The notes: a model not told the origin generated them from the sequence alone. Positions 18,097 to 26,696 are shown, counted from the stretch's first letter. The stretch is DNA of 64,000 nucleotides from Nocardia miyunensis NBRC 108239 (GCF_001613065.1 NZ_BDBQ01000089.1:1-64000); one strand, 5' to 3'. A program made the numbers and translations.

Positions 18097-18615
18097 GTGG
18101 CCGTACTCACCCTTGGGTTCGTATTCCTTTTCATCCTGATCGCCGGCGGACTGCGTTCGGTCGAGGTCGGCTGCCAGAACACGCAGAAGATGTATGTGCG
18201 CGATGTCTGGTTGTGCGCGGTCGTCTCCTATGCCGTTGCGCTGACCGGGTTCTCGATCTTCCTGCTGATCTCGGTGCTGGTGTCGAAATCGCCCTGGCCG
18301 AGCCTTGCCGACCTGCGACATCTGCCGTGGTGGGCGCCGTTCGGCGGCCTCGTCGGCGGGGTGGCGGTGATCGGCATGATCACCGTGGCGCGGTATGTCG
18401 GCGTCGCGACCTTCAACGCGGTGGTGATCGTGAGCGAGATGCTCGTCGCGCTGGTCATGGACGATCTGGGGCTCATGGGGTTCACGGTCCGCCACGCGAC
18501 CCCGCCGCGTCTGGTTGCCGCCGGGCTGATCTGCGCGGCGGTCTATCTCATGGCCAAGGACTCCGCGCCGGCGGACTCGGCCACGACTCCCGCGATCGAA
18601 AGGGTTTCCCGATGA
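18097..18615 (+). CDS. DMT superfamily small transporter, YdcZ (DUF606) family, subunit 1
   Basis: 172 residues with about five membrane helices. The core WWAPFGGLVGGVAVIGMIT followed by GVATFNAVVIVSEML is the YdcZ signature. Members are poorly characterised members of the drug/metabolite transporter superfamily, and two-gene forms probably assemble as heterodimers. The start is GTG 18097, about 10 bp after GAAGG. It overlaps the next gene by four bases. A 46-bp segment of this gene (18322-18367) recurs exactly at 34505-34550. Confidence 0.82.
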   Translation: MAVLTLGFVFLFILIAGGLRSVEVGCQNTQKMYVRDVWLCAVVSYAVALTGFSIFLLISVLVSKSPWPSLADLRHLPWWAPFGGLVGGVAVIGMITVARYVGVATFNAVVIVSEMLVALVMDDLGLMGFTVRHATPPRLVAAGLICAAVYLMAKDSAPADSATTPAIERVSR

Positions 18616-19124
18616 CCACCACCGTCCCGGTCGCCGCCCGGCCCGCGCTGCCACGCTCGATGATGGCGCTGGTCTTCGTGTTCATGCTGATCGGCGGCGC
18701 ACTGCGCTCGGTCGAGGCGGGCTGTCAGAACTCGATGAAACTGGCCCTGAAGAACGTGTGGCTGTGCGGGGTGATCTCGTACGCGGTCGCGCTCACCGGC
18801 GTCGGCCTGATACTCGTTGTGTCACTGCTGTTCTCCTCGCGTGCGTCGCGGCGCTGGCCGACGCGAGCGGATCTGGCCGCCATGCCCAAGTGGGCGCCGT
18901 TCGGCGGACTCACCGGCGGCGCGGCGATCTTCGCGATGATCACCGTCGCCTCCAGCGTGGGGGTCAGCACGTTCAACGCCGTGATCATCGCCGGGCAGAT
19001 GTTCCTGGCCACGGCGATGGACCACTTCGGCGTAATGGGCTTCCCGCGTCGGCGGATCAATCCGCAGCGGGTTGCCGCGTGCGCGATGATCATCGCCGGG
19101 TCGTATCTCATGGCCAAGTACTGA
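18612..19124 (+). CDS. DMT superfamily small transporter, YdcZ (DUF606) family, subunit 2
   Basis: 170 residues, paralogous to the preceding product throughout (LRSVEAGCQNSMKLALKNVW against LRSVEVGCQNTQKMYVRDVW). About five membrane helices; APFGGLTGGAAIFAMITVAS is the conserved core. The ATGA overlap and tandem duplication suggest a heteromeric exporter or importer. The substrate is unknown. It converges on the LacI-family gene with only 7 bp between the stops. Confidence 0.82.
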   Translation: MTTTVPVAARPALPRSMMALVFVFMLIGGALRSVEAGCQNSMKLALKNVWLCGVISYAVALTGVGLILVVSLLFSSRASRRWPTRADLAAMPKWAPFGGLTGGAAIFAMITVASSVGVSTFNAVIIAGQMFLATAMDHFGVMGFPRRRINPQRVAACAMIIAGSYLMAKY

Positions 19125-19131
19125 ACCCGGC

Positions 19132-20214
19132 TCACGCTCGCACAGTGTCCGGAACCGCGCATCCGCAGCTTTCGCCGATGGCGAGATGAATCTCGATCGG
19201 CGGGAGCGGGACGTCGGCGGCCCGCGCGGGGGTGTCCAGGACACGGGACAGGGCCGCGCGGGCGATGACGGCGATGGGTTGCTGGACGCTGGTGAGAGTG
19301 AGTTGGGTATAGGTGTTCGCGGGGTCGGCGTCGTAGCCGGCCAGCGAAATGTCCTGCGGGATACGCAGTCCCGCGTCGCTCACCGCGCGCACGGTGGCCG
19401 CGGCTTGACCGTAGGTGCCCACGACCAGGGCGTCGGGCGGCGGTCCGGCAGCGAGATGGCGGCTCACCGCGCGGTAGACGCCCGAGGGGGTCAGATCGGT
19501 GCGGATGTGGCGTGCGGCGCTCTCGCCGACGACCGAGAGGTATCCGGCGTACCGCTGCGCGACGGTCTCGCGGTCGCCGTGTGCCACGTCCTCGGCGGTG
19601 AAACCGCCGACGAATGCGATGTTCTCGCGATGATGCACGTCCACCAGATGCGCGGTGGCCAGCCTGCCGGCATCGACGTGATCGGCCCCGACCACGCGTG
19701 ACTCGACATTGTCGCGGTTGTTGTGCACCCACACGATCGGGATACGCGCCTGACGGCACAGCTCGGCGGTAGCGCTGCCGTTCGCGCCGCCGACCACGAC
19801 GAGTCCGTCGATACCGGAATCGGCGAAGGCCCCGGCGAATTCGATCTCTCGTTCCGGGTCGTAACCGGTGTTGCCGATGAGGGTGAGGTGGTCGCGTTCG
19901 CGGGCCTGCACCTCGATCTGGCCGACCAGGGTGCCGAACAGCGGCAGCCGCACGTCGGGCACCAGCAGCCCCAGATGCCGCCAGCGGCGAACACGGCGCA
20001 GGGCCCGCGCGGCGTGGTCGGGACGGTAGTCGAGCTCGTCCAGGGCGCGAAGCACCTTGGCGCGCAATCGGTCCGACACCGGGCGCGGCCCGTCATTGAG
20101 TACATAGCTGACCACGGCCGTGGAGGTGCCCGCCCGCTGGGCCACATCGGCGAGGGTCGCGCGCTTGACAGTCACATCCGCTCCAATGTCCTCGCCCGCA
20201 TCACATCGGGCCAT
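19132..20214 (-). CDS. LacI/GalR family transcriptional regulator
   Basis: About 360 residues. The N-terminal HTH with hinge reads ATLADVAQRAGTSTAVVSYVLN, followed by RALDELDYRPDHAARALR; then a periplasmic-binding-protein-like effector domain (LGLLVPDVRLPLFGTLV to QPIAVIARAALSRVL). GTG 20175, with GGAG before it, is an alternative start that would remove a 13-residue extension. It is divergent from the arylsulfotransferase-SsuCBA operon, and two copies of AAATC-N5-GATTC lie in the 116 bp between them, which makes it the likely local repressor. The effector is unknown but plausibly a sulfur compound. Confidence 0.9.
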   Translation of the reverse strand: MARCDAGEDIGADVTVKRATLADVAQRAGTSTAVVSYVLNDGPRPVSDRLRAKVLRALDELDYRPDHAARALRRVRRWRHLGLLVPDVRLPLFGTLVGQIEVQARERDHLTLIGNTGYDPEREIEFAGAFADSGIDGLVVVGGANGSATAELCRQARIPIVWVHNNRDNVESRVVGADHVDAGRLATAHLVDVHHRENIAFVGGFTAEDVAHGDRETVAQRYAGYLSVVGESAARHIRTDLTPSGVYRAVSRHLAAGPPPDALVVGTYGQAAATVRAVSDAGLRIPQDISLAGYDADPANTYTQLTLTSVQQPIAVIARAALSRVLDTPARAADVPLPPIEIHLAIGESCGCAVPDTVRA

Positions 20215-20219
20215 GCTTG

Positions 20220-20234
20220 AAATCGTTCTGATTC
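20220..20234. promoter_or_regulatory. Candidate operator AAATC-N5-GATTC, copy 1
   Basis: AAATC GTTCT GATTC, an imperfect palindrome (core AATC-N5-GATT) directly in front of the LacI-family start. An 18-bp window from here matches the second site 46 bp away at 14 of 18 positions. Confidence 0.6.
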
Positions 20235-20265
20235 TTACAGTCTCGACGGGCACAACGTGCGGCGC

Positions 20266-20280
20266 AAATCGATTAGATTC
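20266..20280. promoter_or_regulatory. Candidate operator AAATC-N5-GATTC, copy 2
   Basis: AAATC GATTA GATTC, 51 bp before the arylsulfotransferase-like start and in the same orientation as copy 1. A third exact copy of the pattern lies at 52822-52836, before the TauD operon. Confidence 0.6.
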
Positions 20281-20330
20281 GTAACATACGCGATCCGGAT
20301 GCTTAACACCCGACTGATGGAGTGAACTGC

Positions 20331-21662
20331 ATGGCCTTCGTACGACTCACCGGCGTCACCTACCACGACCCGGACTCGGCTCATGACAGTTACATCCTGT
20401 TCACCGGTGCGGATTCGGTCACCCGCCTGATCGATACCAACGGCGCGGTCCGGCACGAGTGGCCCTTCGGGGGCGTGCCGCCGCGCATCATCGATCCGGC
20501 GCTGGCGGGCGGGCGTCTGGGTGATGTCGGCCTGCGGCTGTCGTTCAGCGGCGATCCGCGCGGCGGCATCTACGCGAATGGCACTGTGGGACAACTGACC
20601 TGGTCCGGAGAACGCGTCTGGGAATGGGGCACGCAGGCTCCCGGCGGCGCGGCGCGGCAGAACCACGACTGGGAACTGCTGCCCAACGGGAACCGGCTGC
20701 TGCTGGTGACCATCCCGCGCGTGGTGCCCGAACTCGGGCCGCAGCCGGTCGGCGACCAAGGCCTGTACGAGATCGATCCGGACGGCGCGATCGTCTGGGA
20801 GTGGCGCGCAGGCGACCATCTGACCGAACTGGGGTTCTCAGAGGCGGGATGGAATGCGTTGCGCGAGACCGTTGCTCGCGACCCCCACGACCCCTGGGGT
20901 TATCTGGAGATCAACAGCGCCAAGGCGCTCGGGCCCAACCGCTGGCATCGCGCGGATCCGGACGGTGTGTTCCATCCGGAGAACATCCTGATCAGCTCGC
21001 GCAAGGCGAACATCATCGCGCTGATCGACAAGGCGACCAAATCCATTGTGTGGCAGGTGGGTCCGTACTTCGACGCGGCGCCGGGGGCGCAGCATCAGCG
21101 GATCAACGCGCACAAGGTGCCACGTGCGCTCGATCAGATCTCCGGACAGCACAATCCGCATCTCATCGCCGACGGGCTGCCCGGCGCGGGCAACATCCTC
21201 GTCTTCGACAATCAGGGCGGAGCCGGGTATCCGCCTGCGCCACTGGGCATCTACGCCGGGTCGCGGGTGCTGGAGATCGATCCGGTGACCGAGCAGATCG
21301 TCTGGCAGTACACCGCCGAGGACTCCGGGCTGCCCTCGTGGACGTTCTTCAGCTCCTTCGTCGGCAACGCGCAGCGCCTGCCCAACGGCAACACCCTCGT
21401 CACCGAGGGTATGCAGGGCCGGATCTTCCAGGTCACCTCCGAGGGGCGCGTGGTGTGGGAGTACGTCTCGCCCTATGAGGGACTCGGCGTCGGCGGCGAA
21501 CCCGAGGTCGCCGAACCGCGAGTACCGGGCATCGACCGCCTCACCGCGACGCCGATGATCTACCGCGCCCAGGCCGTGCCCTTCGAGTGGGTGCCGCTCG
21601 GCGCGCCCGAGACCGCGCGCGCCGTGGTCGACCTGCGCACCACCGTGCGTTCCGGCACGTAG
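20331..21662 (+). CDS. Arylsulfotransferase-like (ASST) beta-propeller protein
   Basis: 443 residues. It has repeated blades with Trp-rich turns (GTVGQLTWSGERVWEWG, DPDGAIVWEW, EIDPVTEQIVWQYTAE, SEGRVVWEYVSPYEG) and NHDWELLPNGNRLL, typical of the arylsulfotransferase/ArnC-like propeller family. Classical members move sulfate between phenolic sulfate esters and phenols in the periplasm using catalytic His residues. Here there is no signal peptide, so action would be cytoplasmic, after import. ATG 20331 has GGAG eight bases upstream. It leads an operon with an SsuCBA-type transporter, which supports a role in sulfate-ester or sulfonate use. Confidence 0.8.
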   Translation: MAFVRLTGVTYHDPDSAHDSYILFTGADSVTRLIDTNGAVRHEWPFGGVPPRIIDPALAGGRLGDVGLRLSFSGDPRGGIYANGTVGQLTWSGERVWEWGTQAPGGAARQNHDWELLPNGNRLLLVTIPRVVPELGPQPVGDQGLYEIDPDGAIVWEWRAGDHLTELGFSEAGWNALRETVARDPHDPWGYLEINSAKALGPNRWHRADPDGVFHPENILISSRKANIIALIDKATKSIVWQVGPYFDAAPGAQHQRINAHKVPRALDQISGQHNPHLIADGLPGAGNILVFDNQGGAGYPPAPLGIYAGSRVLEIDPVTEQIVWQYTAEDSGLPSWTFFSSFVGNAQRLPNGNTLVTEGMQGRIFQVTSEGRVVWEYVSPYEGLGVGGEPEVAEPRVPGIDRLTATPMIYRAQAVPFEWVPLGAPETARAVVDLRTTVRSGT

Positions 21663-21683
21663 CACGAAGAGAGTTCAGACCAG

Positions 21684-22547
21684 ATGACATCGAGCCTGCA
21701 GACGACATCCGGGCGTGCGGACCCGGCGACGCCGAATCCGGCGCGCGACCGTGCGCGCCCGTGGCGGAAATTACCGGGAATGCTCAGCGGCCGGTGGCGC
21801 GTGGCCGGGGGAACGATCGCCGGGATCGTCCTGGCGGCGCTGCTGTGGTCCGTGGTGGCAGCCACCGGAGTCTTTCCGCGCCAACTGTTTCCGACCGTGG
21901 CGCAGATCCTGCGCGCGGGTCACGGACTGTGGCGTGACGGGCTGCTCGCGCCCGATCTGGGGGCGAGCCTGCGCCGGGCGGTGCTGGGGCTGGTGGTCGG
22001 CGGCATCGTCGGAATCGGGGCCGCGATCCTCACCGCGAACACCGGTGCGGGTCGTCGGCTGCTGCAACCGGTGCTGCGGCTGCTGTCGCCGGTGCCCACG
22101 ATCGGGCTCGTCCCGCTGGCGATCCTGTGGTTCGGGCTCGGTGAGAACAGCAAGATCCTCGTCATCGCGCTCGGCGTGTTCGTGCCCGTATGGATGAACA
22201 GCCATTCCGGATTCGCCGGCACCCCGCCGGACTATCTGCAGGCCGCGCGCTGCCTGGGCGCGGGACGCTGGCAGACGCTCACCCGGATCGTGATCCCCGA
22301 GGCGGTGCCCGACGTGGTCGCGGGGGTGAGAGTCGGGGCGGCAATGTCTTTCGTGCTGATCGTCGTCGCCGAGATGACCGGTACCACCGCCGGAATCGGC
22401 TACCGGATCTATCAGGCGCAGCTGTATTCGCAGGCCGATCGACTGATCTTCTGCCTGATCGTGCTCGGAATACTCGGCGCGGTATGCGATCTGGTGATCG
22501 TGGCGATGACCGCACCCGTGCTGCGCTGGGCCAAGGAGGTGCGCTGA
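21684..22547 (+). CDS. ABC transporter permease, SsuC/TauC type
   Basis: 287 residues. A cytoplasmic N-terminal ~40 residues is followed by about six membrane helices; the EAA loop is in DYLQAARCLGAGRWQTLTRI. Belongs to the nitrate/sulfonate/taurine permease group. It pairs with the ATPase starting two bases downstream and the lipoprotein at 23334. Context suggests uptake of a sulfonate or sulfate ester. Confidence 0.88.
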   Translation: MTSSLQTTSGRADPATPNPARDRARPWRKLPGMLSGRWRVAGGTIAGIVLAALLWSVVAATGVFPRQLFPTVAQILRAGHGLWRDGLLAPDLGASLRRAVLGLVVGGIVGIGAAILTANTGAGRRLLQPVLRLLSPVPTIGLVPLAILWFGLGENSKILVIALGVFVPVWMNSHSGFAGTPPDYLQAARCLGAGRWQTLTRIVIPEAVPDVVAGVRVGAAMSFVLIVVAEMTGTTAGIGYRIYQAQLYSQADRLIFCLIVLGILGAVCDLVIVAMTAPVLRWAKEVR

Positions 22548-22548
22548 A

Positions 22549-23337
22549 ATGGCCATCGCGACAAGGGATCTGGTGGTTCACTTCCCGGGTAATCCGCATC
22601 CCACCCTGCGGGGCATCGATCTGGCCGTGCCCGACGGTGCGTTCGCCGTTCTGGTCGGCGCATCCGGGAGCGGGAAATCGACGCTGCTGCACTGCCTCGC
22701 CGGACTCATCGCACCCACCTCGGGGACGGTCACCGACGACGGGGAACCCGTGCGGGATCCCGATCCGCGCCGGGGCGTCGCCTTCCAGCGCGACGTGTTG
22801 TTCCCGTGGATGAGCGTCGCGGGCAATATCGAATTCGCTCTGCGCGCAAGGGGATTCGCCGCCGGGCAGCGGTGCGGACGCATCGAGGAGCTGCTCGACC
22901 TGGTGGGGCTGCCCGGTGAGATCGCCGGGAGACGGCCCAATCAACTCTCCGGCGGCATGCGCCAGCGGGTGGGCCTGGCCCGGATGCTCGCCGGTGAGCC
23001 CGACATCATGCTGATGGACGAGCCGTTCGCCGCGCTGGACGCCCTGACCCGGCTCAATATGCAGGACCTGCTCCTCGATCTGTGGACCAGGCTGCGGCGC
23101 ACGGTCGTCTTCGTCACCCATGATGTGGACGAGGCGATCCGGTTGTCCGACACGATCAGCGTGCTGCACGGCGGGCGCATCACGAACCGCATCACCAATC
23201 CGCTCGATCGCCCCCGGCCCGCGGACACCCTCGCCGACCAACCCGGATACAGCGAACTGCGCCGCACGCTGCATCACGAACTCGGGATCGAGCGCGATCC
23301 CGAGAAGATCTCTCCCGCAACGAAAGCAAGAACATGA
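22549..23337 (+). CDS. ABC transporter ATP-binding protein, SsuB/TauB type
   Basis: 262 residues. Walker A GASGSGKST (about residues 38-46), Q-loop in AFQRDVLFPWMSV, signature LSGGMRQRVGLARML, Walker B IMLMDEPFAALDA and H-loop VTHDVDEAIRLSD. It energises the SsuC-type permease. Its stop overlaps the binding-protein start by four bases (ATGA at 23334). Confidence 0.92.
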   Translation: MAIATRDLVVHFPGNPHPTLRGIDLAVPDGAFAVLVGASGSGKSTLLHCLAGLIAPTSGTVTDDGEPVRDPDPRRGVAFQRDVLFPWMSVAGNIEFALRARGFAAGQRCGRIEELLDLVGLPGEIAGRRPNQLSGGMRQRVGLARMLAGEPDIMLMDEPFAALDALTRLNMQDLLLDLWTRLRRTVVFVTHDVDEAIRLSDTISVLHGGRITNRITNPLDRPRPADTLADQPGYSELRRTLHHELGIERDPEKISPATKART

Positions 23338-24299
23338 CATCGCGTACCCTCCGGCCGATCACCGTGGTCGCCGCACTCCTGGCCCTGCTCGGATCCCTGG
23401 TCGCCTGCACCGGCTCCGGTGATTCCGACCCGAAGACGCTCACGGTCGGGTTCGTGGTGGACCCTTCGTGGGCGCAGATACCCGTGGCCGAGCAGAGCGG
23501 ATATTTCACCAAGCGCGGAGTGAAGGTGAAGGTCGTCGACTTCGCCACCGGTGTGGAGGCGCTGCAGGCGCTGGCCGCGCATCAGGTCGACATCGCCACG
23601 GCCGCCGATGTGCCCGCGGCCGCGGCGCTGACCCGTACACCGTCGCTGCGGATCGTCGGGGACGGCTCGCGGTGGCAGGGTTCGCGGATCGTCGCCCGGC
23701 GCAGCGCCGGAATCAGCTCCCTGGACGATCTGTCCGGGAAATCGATCGGCACCCCGTTGGGCACCAGCGCGGCCTACTTCGCCTCGAACGCGTTGTCGCA
23801 CGGGAATATCGGGGCGAAACTCGTTCAGGTCGCGCCACCGGCGGCCGTCACCGCCTCGACGCAGCGCAACGTCGACGCGATCGCCATCTTCCAGCCCTAT
23901 CAGGCTCAGGTCGAGCAGGCTCTCGGCGGTGACGCGGTCGAACTCGCCGGCGGAACCTACGACCAGCACAGCCTCTACCTGGCCACCGATACGGCTGTAT
24001 CCGGCAAGTCCGCCGCGCTGTCGGCGTTCTTCGCCGCCCTGAACGACGCGAGCGCCCAGCTCACCGCCCGCGCCGCCCCGGCGATCTCGGCCGTCGCCGC
24101 CGCCACCCAACTACCCGCCGATCTGGTCGGCCGGATTCTCCCGGAATTCGACTACACCATCCAATTCCCCGCCAACCTCCCCACAACCCTTACCGCCCAA
24201 GGGAACTGGGCCAAGTCGCAAGGAGCGGTCGACCGCTCGGTAACTCTTCCCGACTACGCGACCTTCCTCGACCGCGACTTCCTGCCGCGAGCCGGATAG
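23334..24299 (+). CDS. ABC transporter substrate-binding lipoprotein, SsuA type
   Basis: 321 residues. The signal peptide ends in LGSLVAC, a lipobox with Cys at about residue 25. The mature part (LTVGFVVDPSWAQIPVAEQS, then VDIATAADVPAAAALTR and SLDDLSGKSIGTPLGTSAAY) has the two-lobed SsuA/TauA pattern that binds sulfonates or nitrate-like anions. It is the last gene of the operon and is followed by a hairpin. Confidence 0.9.
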   Translation: MTSRTLRPITVVAALLALLGSLVACTGSGDSDPKTLTVGFVVDPSWAQIPVAEQSGYFTKRGVKVKVVDFATGVEALQALAAHQVDIATAADVPAAAALTRTPSLRIVGDGSRWQGSRIVARRSAGISSLDDLSGKSIGTPLGTSAAYFASNALSHGNIGAKLVQVAPPAAVTASTQRNVDAIAIFQPYQAQVEQALGGDAVELAGGTYDQHSLYLATDTAVSGKSAALSAFFAALNDASAQLTARAAPAISAVAAATQLPADLVGRILPEFDYTIQFPANLPTTLTAQGNWAKSQGAVDRSVTLPDYATFLDRDFLPRAG

Positions 24300-24319
24300 C
24301 AACGGCGACAACGTGTCCG

Positions 24320-24353
24320 GGGCGAACCCGCCGCTCGTTCGGCAGGTTCGCCC
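24320..24353 (+). terminator. Hairpin after the SsuCBA-type operon
   Basis: GGGCGAACC (24320-24328) and GGTTCGCCC (24345-24353) form a perfect 9-bp stem, 20 bp after the lipoprotein stop. There is no clear T-run. Confidence 0.55.
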
Positions 24354-24464
24354 GCCTGTCCCAGCGACTGTATGCCGGGGCGATGCGCCGCATCCGCCGG
24401 GTGGGCAGCAGCCGCAGCTCGGTCTCGTGCCCCGCGCGCGGATTCAGCAGGCAGGACGCACAGA

Positions 24465-24491
24465 AAACCCCCGACCAAGCGGCCGGGGTTT
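24465..24491 (-). terminator. Orphan minus-strand terminator with a possible gene 3' end
   Basis: AAACCCC (24465-24471) and GGGGTTT (24485-24491) form a stem that, read on the minus strand, ends in TTTT. The minus-strand sequence just before it reads TAC CCG GAC AAG ACG AAC TGA (24510-24530), like the last codons of a gene whose body is gone. I read it as the leftover 3' end of a deleted gene. Confidence 0.45.
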
Positions 24492-24530
24492 CGTGGTATC
24501 GGGGCTCAGTTCGTCTTGTCCGGGTAGGGC

Positions 24531-24847
24531 GTGGTGCTGAGCCGCCTGCTCACCGATGGCCCCGCGACGGTAGCCGCACTGGCACGCGCGGAGAACATCC
24601 GCCGCAGTCGATGCGAATCACGCTGGCCGGACTCGAAGAGCGCGGCATGGTCACACGCAGTCCGCATCCCACCGATCAACGGCAGGTACTGCTGTCGATC
24701 ACTCCCGCTGCCGGACAACAGCTCACCGCGGCCCGCAGCGCCAAGGAGGACTGGCTGGCCCAGGCGATGGCCGCCAAGCTCACCCGCGCGGACCAGGACA
24801 CGCTGCTCACCGCGATCCCGCTGCTCCAGCGGCTGCTCGAACCCTGA
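24531..24847 (+). pseudogene. MarR family regulator remnant
   Basis: A winged-helix MarR protein split over two frames: RLLTDGPATVAALARAENIR in one, then SMRITLAGLEERGMVTRSP and PTDQRQVLLSITPAAGQQL in another. Restoring one C near 24601 would join them as AENIRPQSM. The ~45 residues expected before VVLSRLL, forming the first dimerisation helix, are also missing, because the upstream sequence is the unrelated terminator segment. It is 5'-truncated and frameshifted, hence inactive. Confidence 0.8.
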
Positions 24848-24897
24848 TACCGAACCCGATATCGCCCGCACGGGAGTATCACACCGAGAGGACACCC

Positions 24898-25072
24898 ATG
24901 CCCGCCACCGGCCTCGATCCGCGCACCGCGTTGGTCGTCATCGACCTGCAGCGCGGTATCACCGCAGGACAGGCCCTTCCGCACTCCAGTGCCGAAATAA
25001 TCTCCCGCAGCGCCGAGCTCGCCAGGCCTTCCGCAAGGCCGAACTCCCGGTGGTGCTGGTGCGCGTGTCCGC
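24898..25072 (+). pseudogene. Isochorismatase-family (cysteine hydrolase) remnant
   Basis: MPATGLDPRTALVVIDLQRG is a typical start of this family, with the catalytic Asp in VVIDLQ. After ELA the frame breaks near 25023; one added C would continue as QAFRKAELPVVLVRVS. The similarity stops at about 25072 and the rest, with the catalytic Lys and Cys, is absent. It follows the marR remnant by 50 bp, a common pairing of regulator and target in actinobacteria. Confidence 0.75.
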
Positions 25073-25134
25073 ACTCCTCGGATTCGGGGCGCAAAAACCC
25101 CGAATGCCATATTTGGCGAACATTCCGCATGACA

Positions 25135-25181
25135 CCGGTCCGATGCCGGCGATTCATTCGAGAACGCCGGCATCGGACCGG
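25135..25181. repeat. 17-bp perfect inverted repeat in the decayed segment
   Basis: CCGGTCCGATGCCGGCG (25135-25151) is exactly complementary to 25165-25181, with a 13-base loop. A smaller ATTCGGGG/CCCCGAAT hairpin lies about 40 bp upstream. Neither is followed by a T-run. They occupy the place of the lost end of the isochorismatase gene. Confidence 0.7.
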
Positions 25182-25308
25182 CTGCCGCTCCCAGGACGCG
25201 CTCGCTCGCTCATCGGCTAGCTGTTGCTGGCCAGAAGGTTGTTGATGCGAGGCTGTGTCGGGGTGGGGACTGGCGGCCGAGGTTGCTGCTCAGCCAGACA
25301 TGAACGTC

Positions 25309-25707
25309 TCAGTGCGAGAGGCGAGTCGCCGAGATCTCGGCTCGGTGTTCCACGACCCAGTCGGCGAGGGCGGACAGCGGGACGAGCAGGGTCTCGCCGA
25401 GCGGGGTGAGGCTGTACTCGACGCTCGGAGGGACGGTCGGGAACACCTCGCGGTGAACCAGTCCATCGGCTTCCAGGCCTCGCAGCGTGCGGGTCAGCAT
25501 CCGTTGACTGATGGTCTCGATGCCGCGTTGGAGCTCGTTGAACCGGTAGGGGCGCTTGCCGAGCAGGACGATCACCAGGACCGACCACTTGTCACCGACG
25601 CGGCGCAACACGTCGGTCACCGGGCATTGCTCGTACTCCTCGGCCGGCACCGGGTGCGGCAAGGGCGTGCTCACCATCGAGGGAACAGGCGTGTGCGTAG
25701 CGGACAC
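25309..25707 (-). CDS. HxlR family transcriptional regulator
   Basis: 132 residues, winged helix. The Cys near the N-terminus in EEYEQCPVTDVLRRVGDKWS is typical of the family and can act as a redox or electrophile sensor. RFNELQRGIETISQRMLTRTL is the recognition region and the wing ends EYSLTPLGETLL. It is divergent from an SDR-like gene, with an 11-bp inverted repeat between them, and most likely represses both. Confidence 0.9.
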   Translation of the reverse strand: MSATHTPVPSMVSTPLPHPVPAEEYEQCPVTDVLRRVGDKWSVLVIVLLGKRPYRFNELQRGIETISQRMLTRTLRGLEADGLVHREVFPTVPPSVEYSLTPLGETLLVPLSALADWVVEHRAEISATRLSH

Positions 25708-25732
25708 GAAACTGCCTCCTTCCGCCCGCAGC

Positions 25733-25774
25733 GGTGGTTACCAATGATGGACGTGCGTACTCATGGTAACTACC
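25733..25774. promoter_or_regulatory. Candidate HxlR operator
   Basis: GGTGGTTACCA (25733-25743) and TGGTAACTACC (25764-25774) are inverted repeats matching at 10 of 11 positions, core GTTACCA/TGGTAAC, separated by 20 bp. It covers ATG 25763, which argues that the SDR starts further down, at GTG 25790. Confidence 0.65.
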
Positions 25775-25789
25775 CCAAAGGACTCCGCT

Positions 25790-26680
25790 GTGCCCGAATC
25801 GATACCCCACCCGACATCTCATCCTGCCCGGCCGCGGGTCATCGTCGTCAGCGGCGGGACGGACGGCATGGGCCGCGCCCTTGCGCTCGCGCGGCTCGAA
25901 CGCGGCGACACGGTGATCGTCCTGGGCAGCAGCCCTGCCAAGGGGCAACGGCTACTCGCGGATGCCGGCAAGATCGGCGCCACCGACCGGATCGACCTCA
26001 TCCAGGTCGACCTGTCCAGCGTGGCCCGGGCCCGGGCAGCGATCCGAGACATCGCCGCCCGTCACGAGAGGATCGACGCGCTCACACTGTTCGCGAACCG
26101 GCAGGCGCCGAAACGAACCGTCACGGGGGAAGGGCTGGAGCAGACCTTCACCCTGTACTACCTCAGCCGCTACCTCCTTAGCCACGGGCTATCCCCGCAA
26201 CTGGGACGCAGCCAATCAGGGGTGATCGTCAACGTCGCCGGCGTCGGAATGACCAAGGGCCAGATCCATTGGGACGACCTGCAACTCGAACACGGCTACG
26301 GCATGGTGACCGCGCAACTCCAGGCCGGCCGCGCCAATGATCTGCTCGGCGTCGCCTTCGCCGCCCAGCCCCACAACCCGATTCGCTACGTCCTCTACCA
26401 CCCCGGTTTCACCAAGAGCGGAGACCTCAGCCCGCTCCCGGCAGCGATGCGCGCCTCGATCCGCGCAGCGGCACGCCTGTCCGCGCGCCCTATCGCCGAA
26501 TCCATCGCGTCGATCCACGAGTTCATCGACACCCCACCAGCCGCACCCCTGACCGCGATCGACCGCGACAAACCCGTCCCGCTCACCATCGAAACGCTGG
26601 ATCCGGCCAACGCCGAACGCCTCTCGGAAGCCACTCGAACCCTCCTCGCGTTCATCGAGCGCGAACACGAGCCGGGATGA
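25790..26680 (+). CDS. SDR-fold protein without the usual catalytic Tyr/Lys
   Basis: 296 residues. The nucleotide site reads IVVSGGTDGMGRALALARL, and VIVNVAGVGM takes the place of the serine strand. At the YxxxK position the sequence is TAQLQAGRANDLL, so Tyr and Lys are both absent, and the enzyme may be non-catalytic or use another chemistry. GTG 25790 has AAAGGA seven bases upstream; ATG 25763 lies inside the presumed HxlR operator. It is probably induced together with the divergent HxlR gene. Confidence 0.8.
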   Translation: MPESIPHPTSHPARPRVIVVSGGTDGMGRALALARLERGDTVIVLGSSPAKGQRLLADAGKIGATDRIDLIQVDLSSVARARAAIRDIAARHERIDALTLFANRQAPKRTVTGEGLEQTFTLYYLSRYLLSHGLSPQLGRSQSGVIVNVAGVGMTKGQIHWDDLQLEHGYGMVTAQLQAGRANDLLGVAFAAQPHNPIRYVLYHPGFTKSGDLSPLPAAMRASIRAAARLSARPIAESIASIHEFIDTPPAAPLTAIDRDKPVPLTIETLDPANAERLSEATRTLLAFIEREHEPG

Positions 26681-26696
26681 CAGCCGGCCGCTTGAT

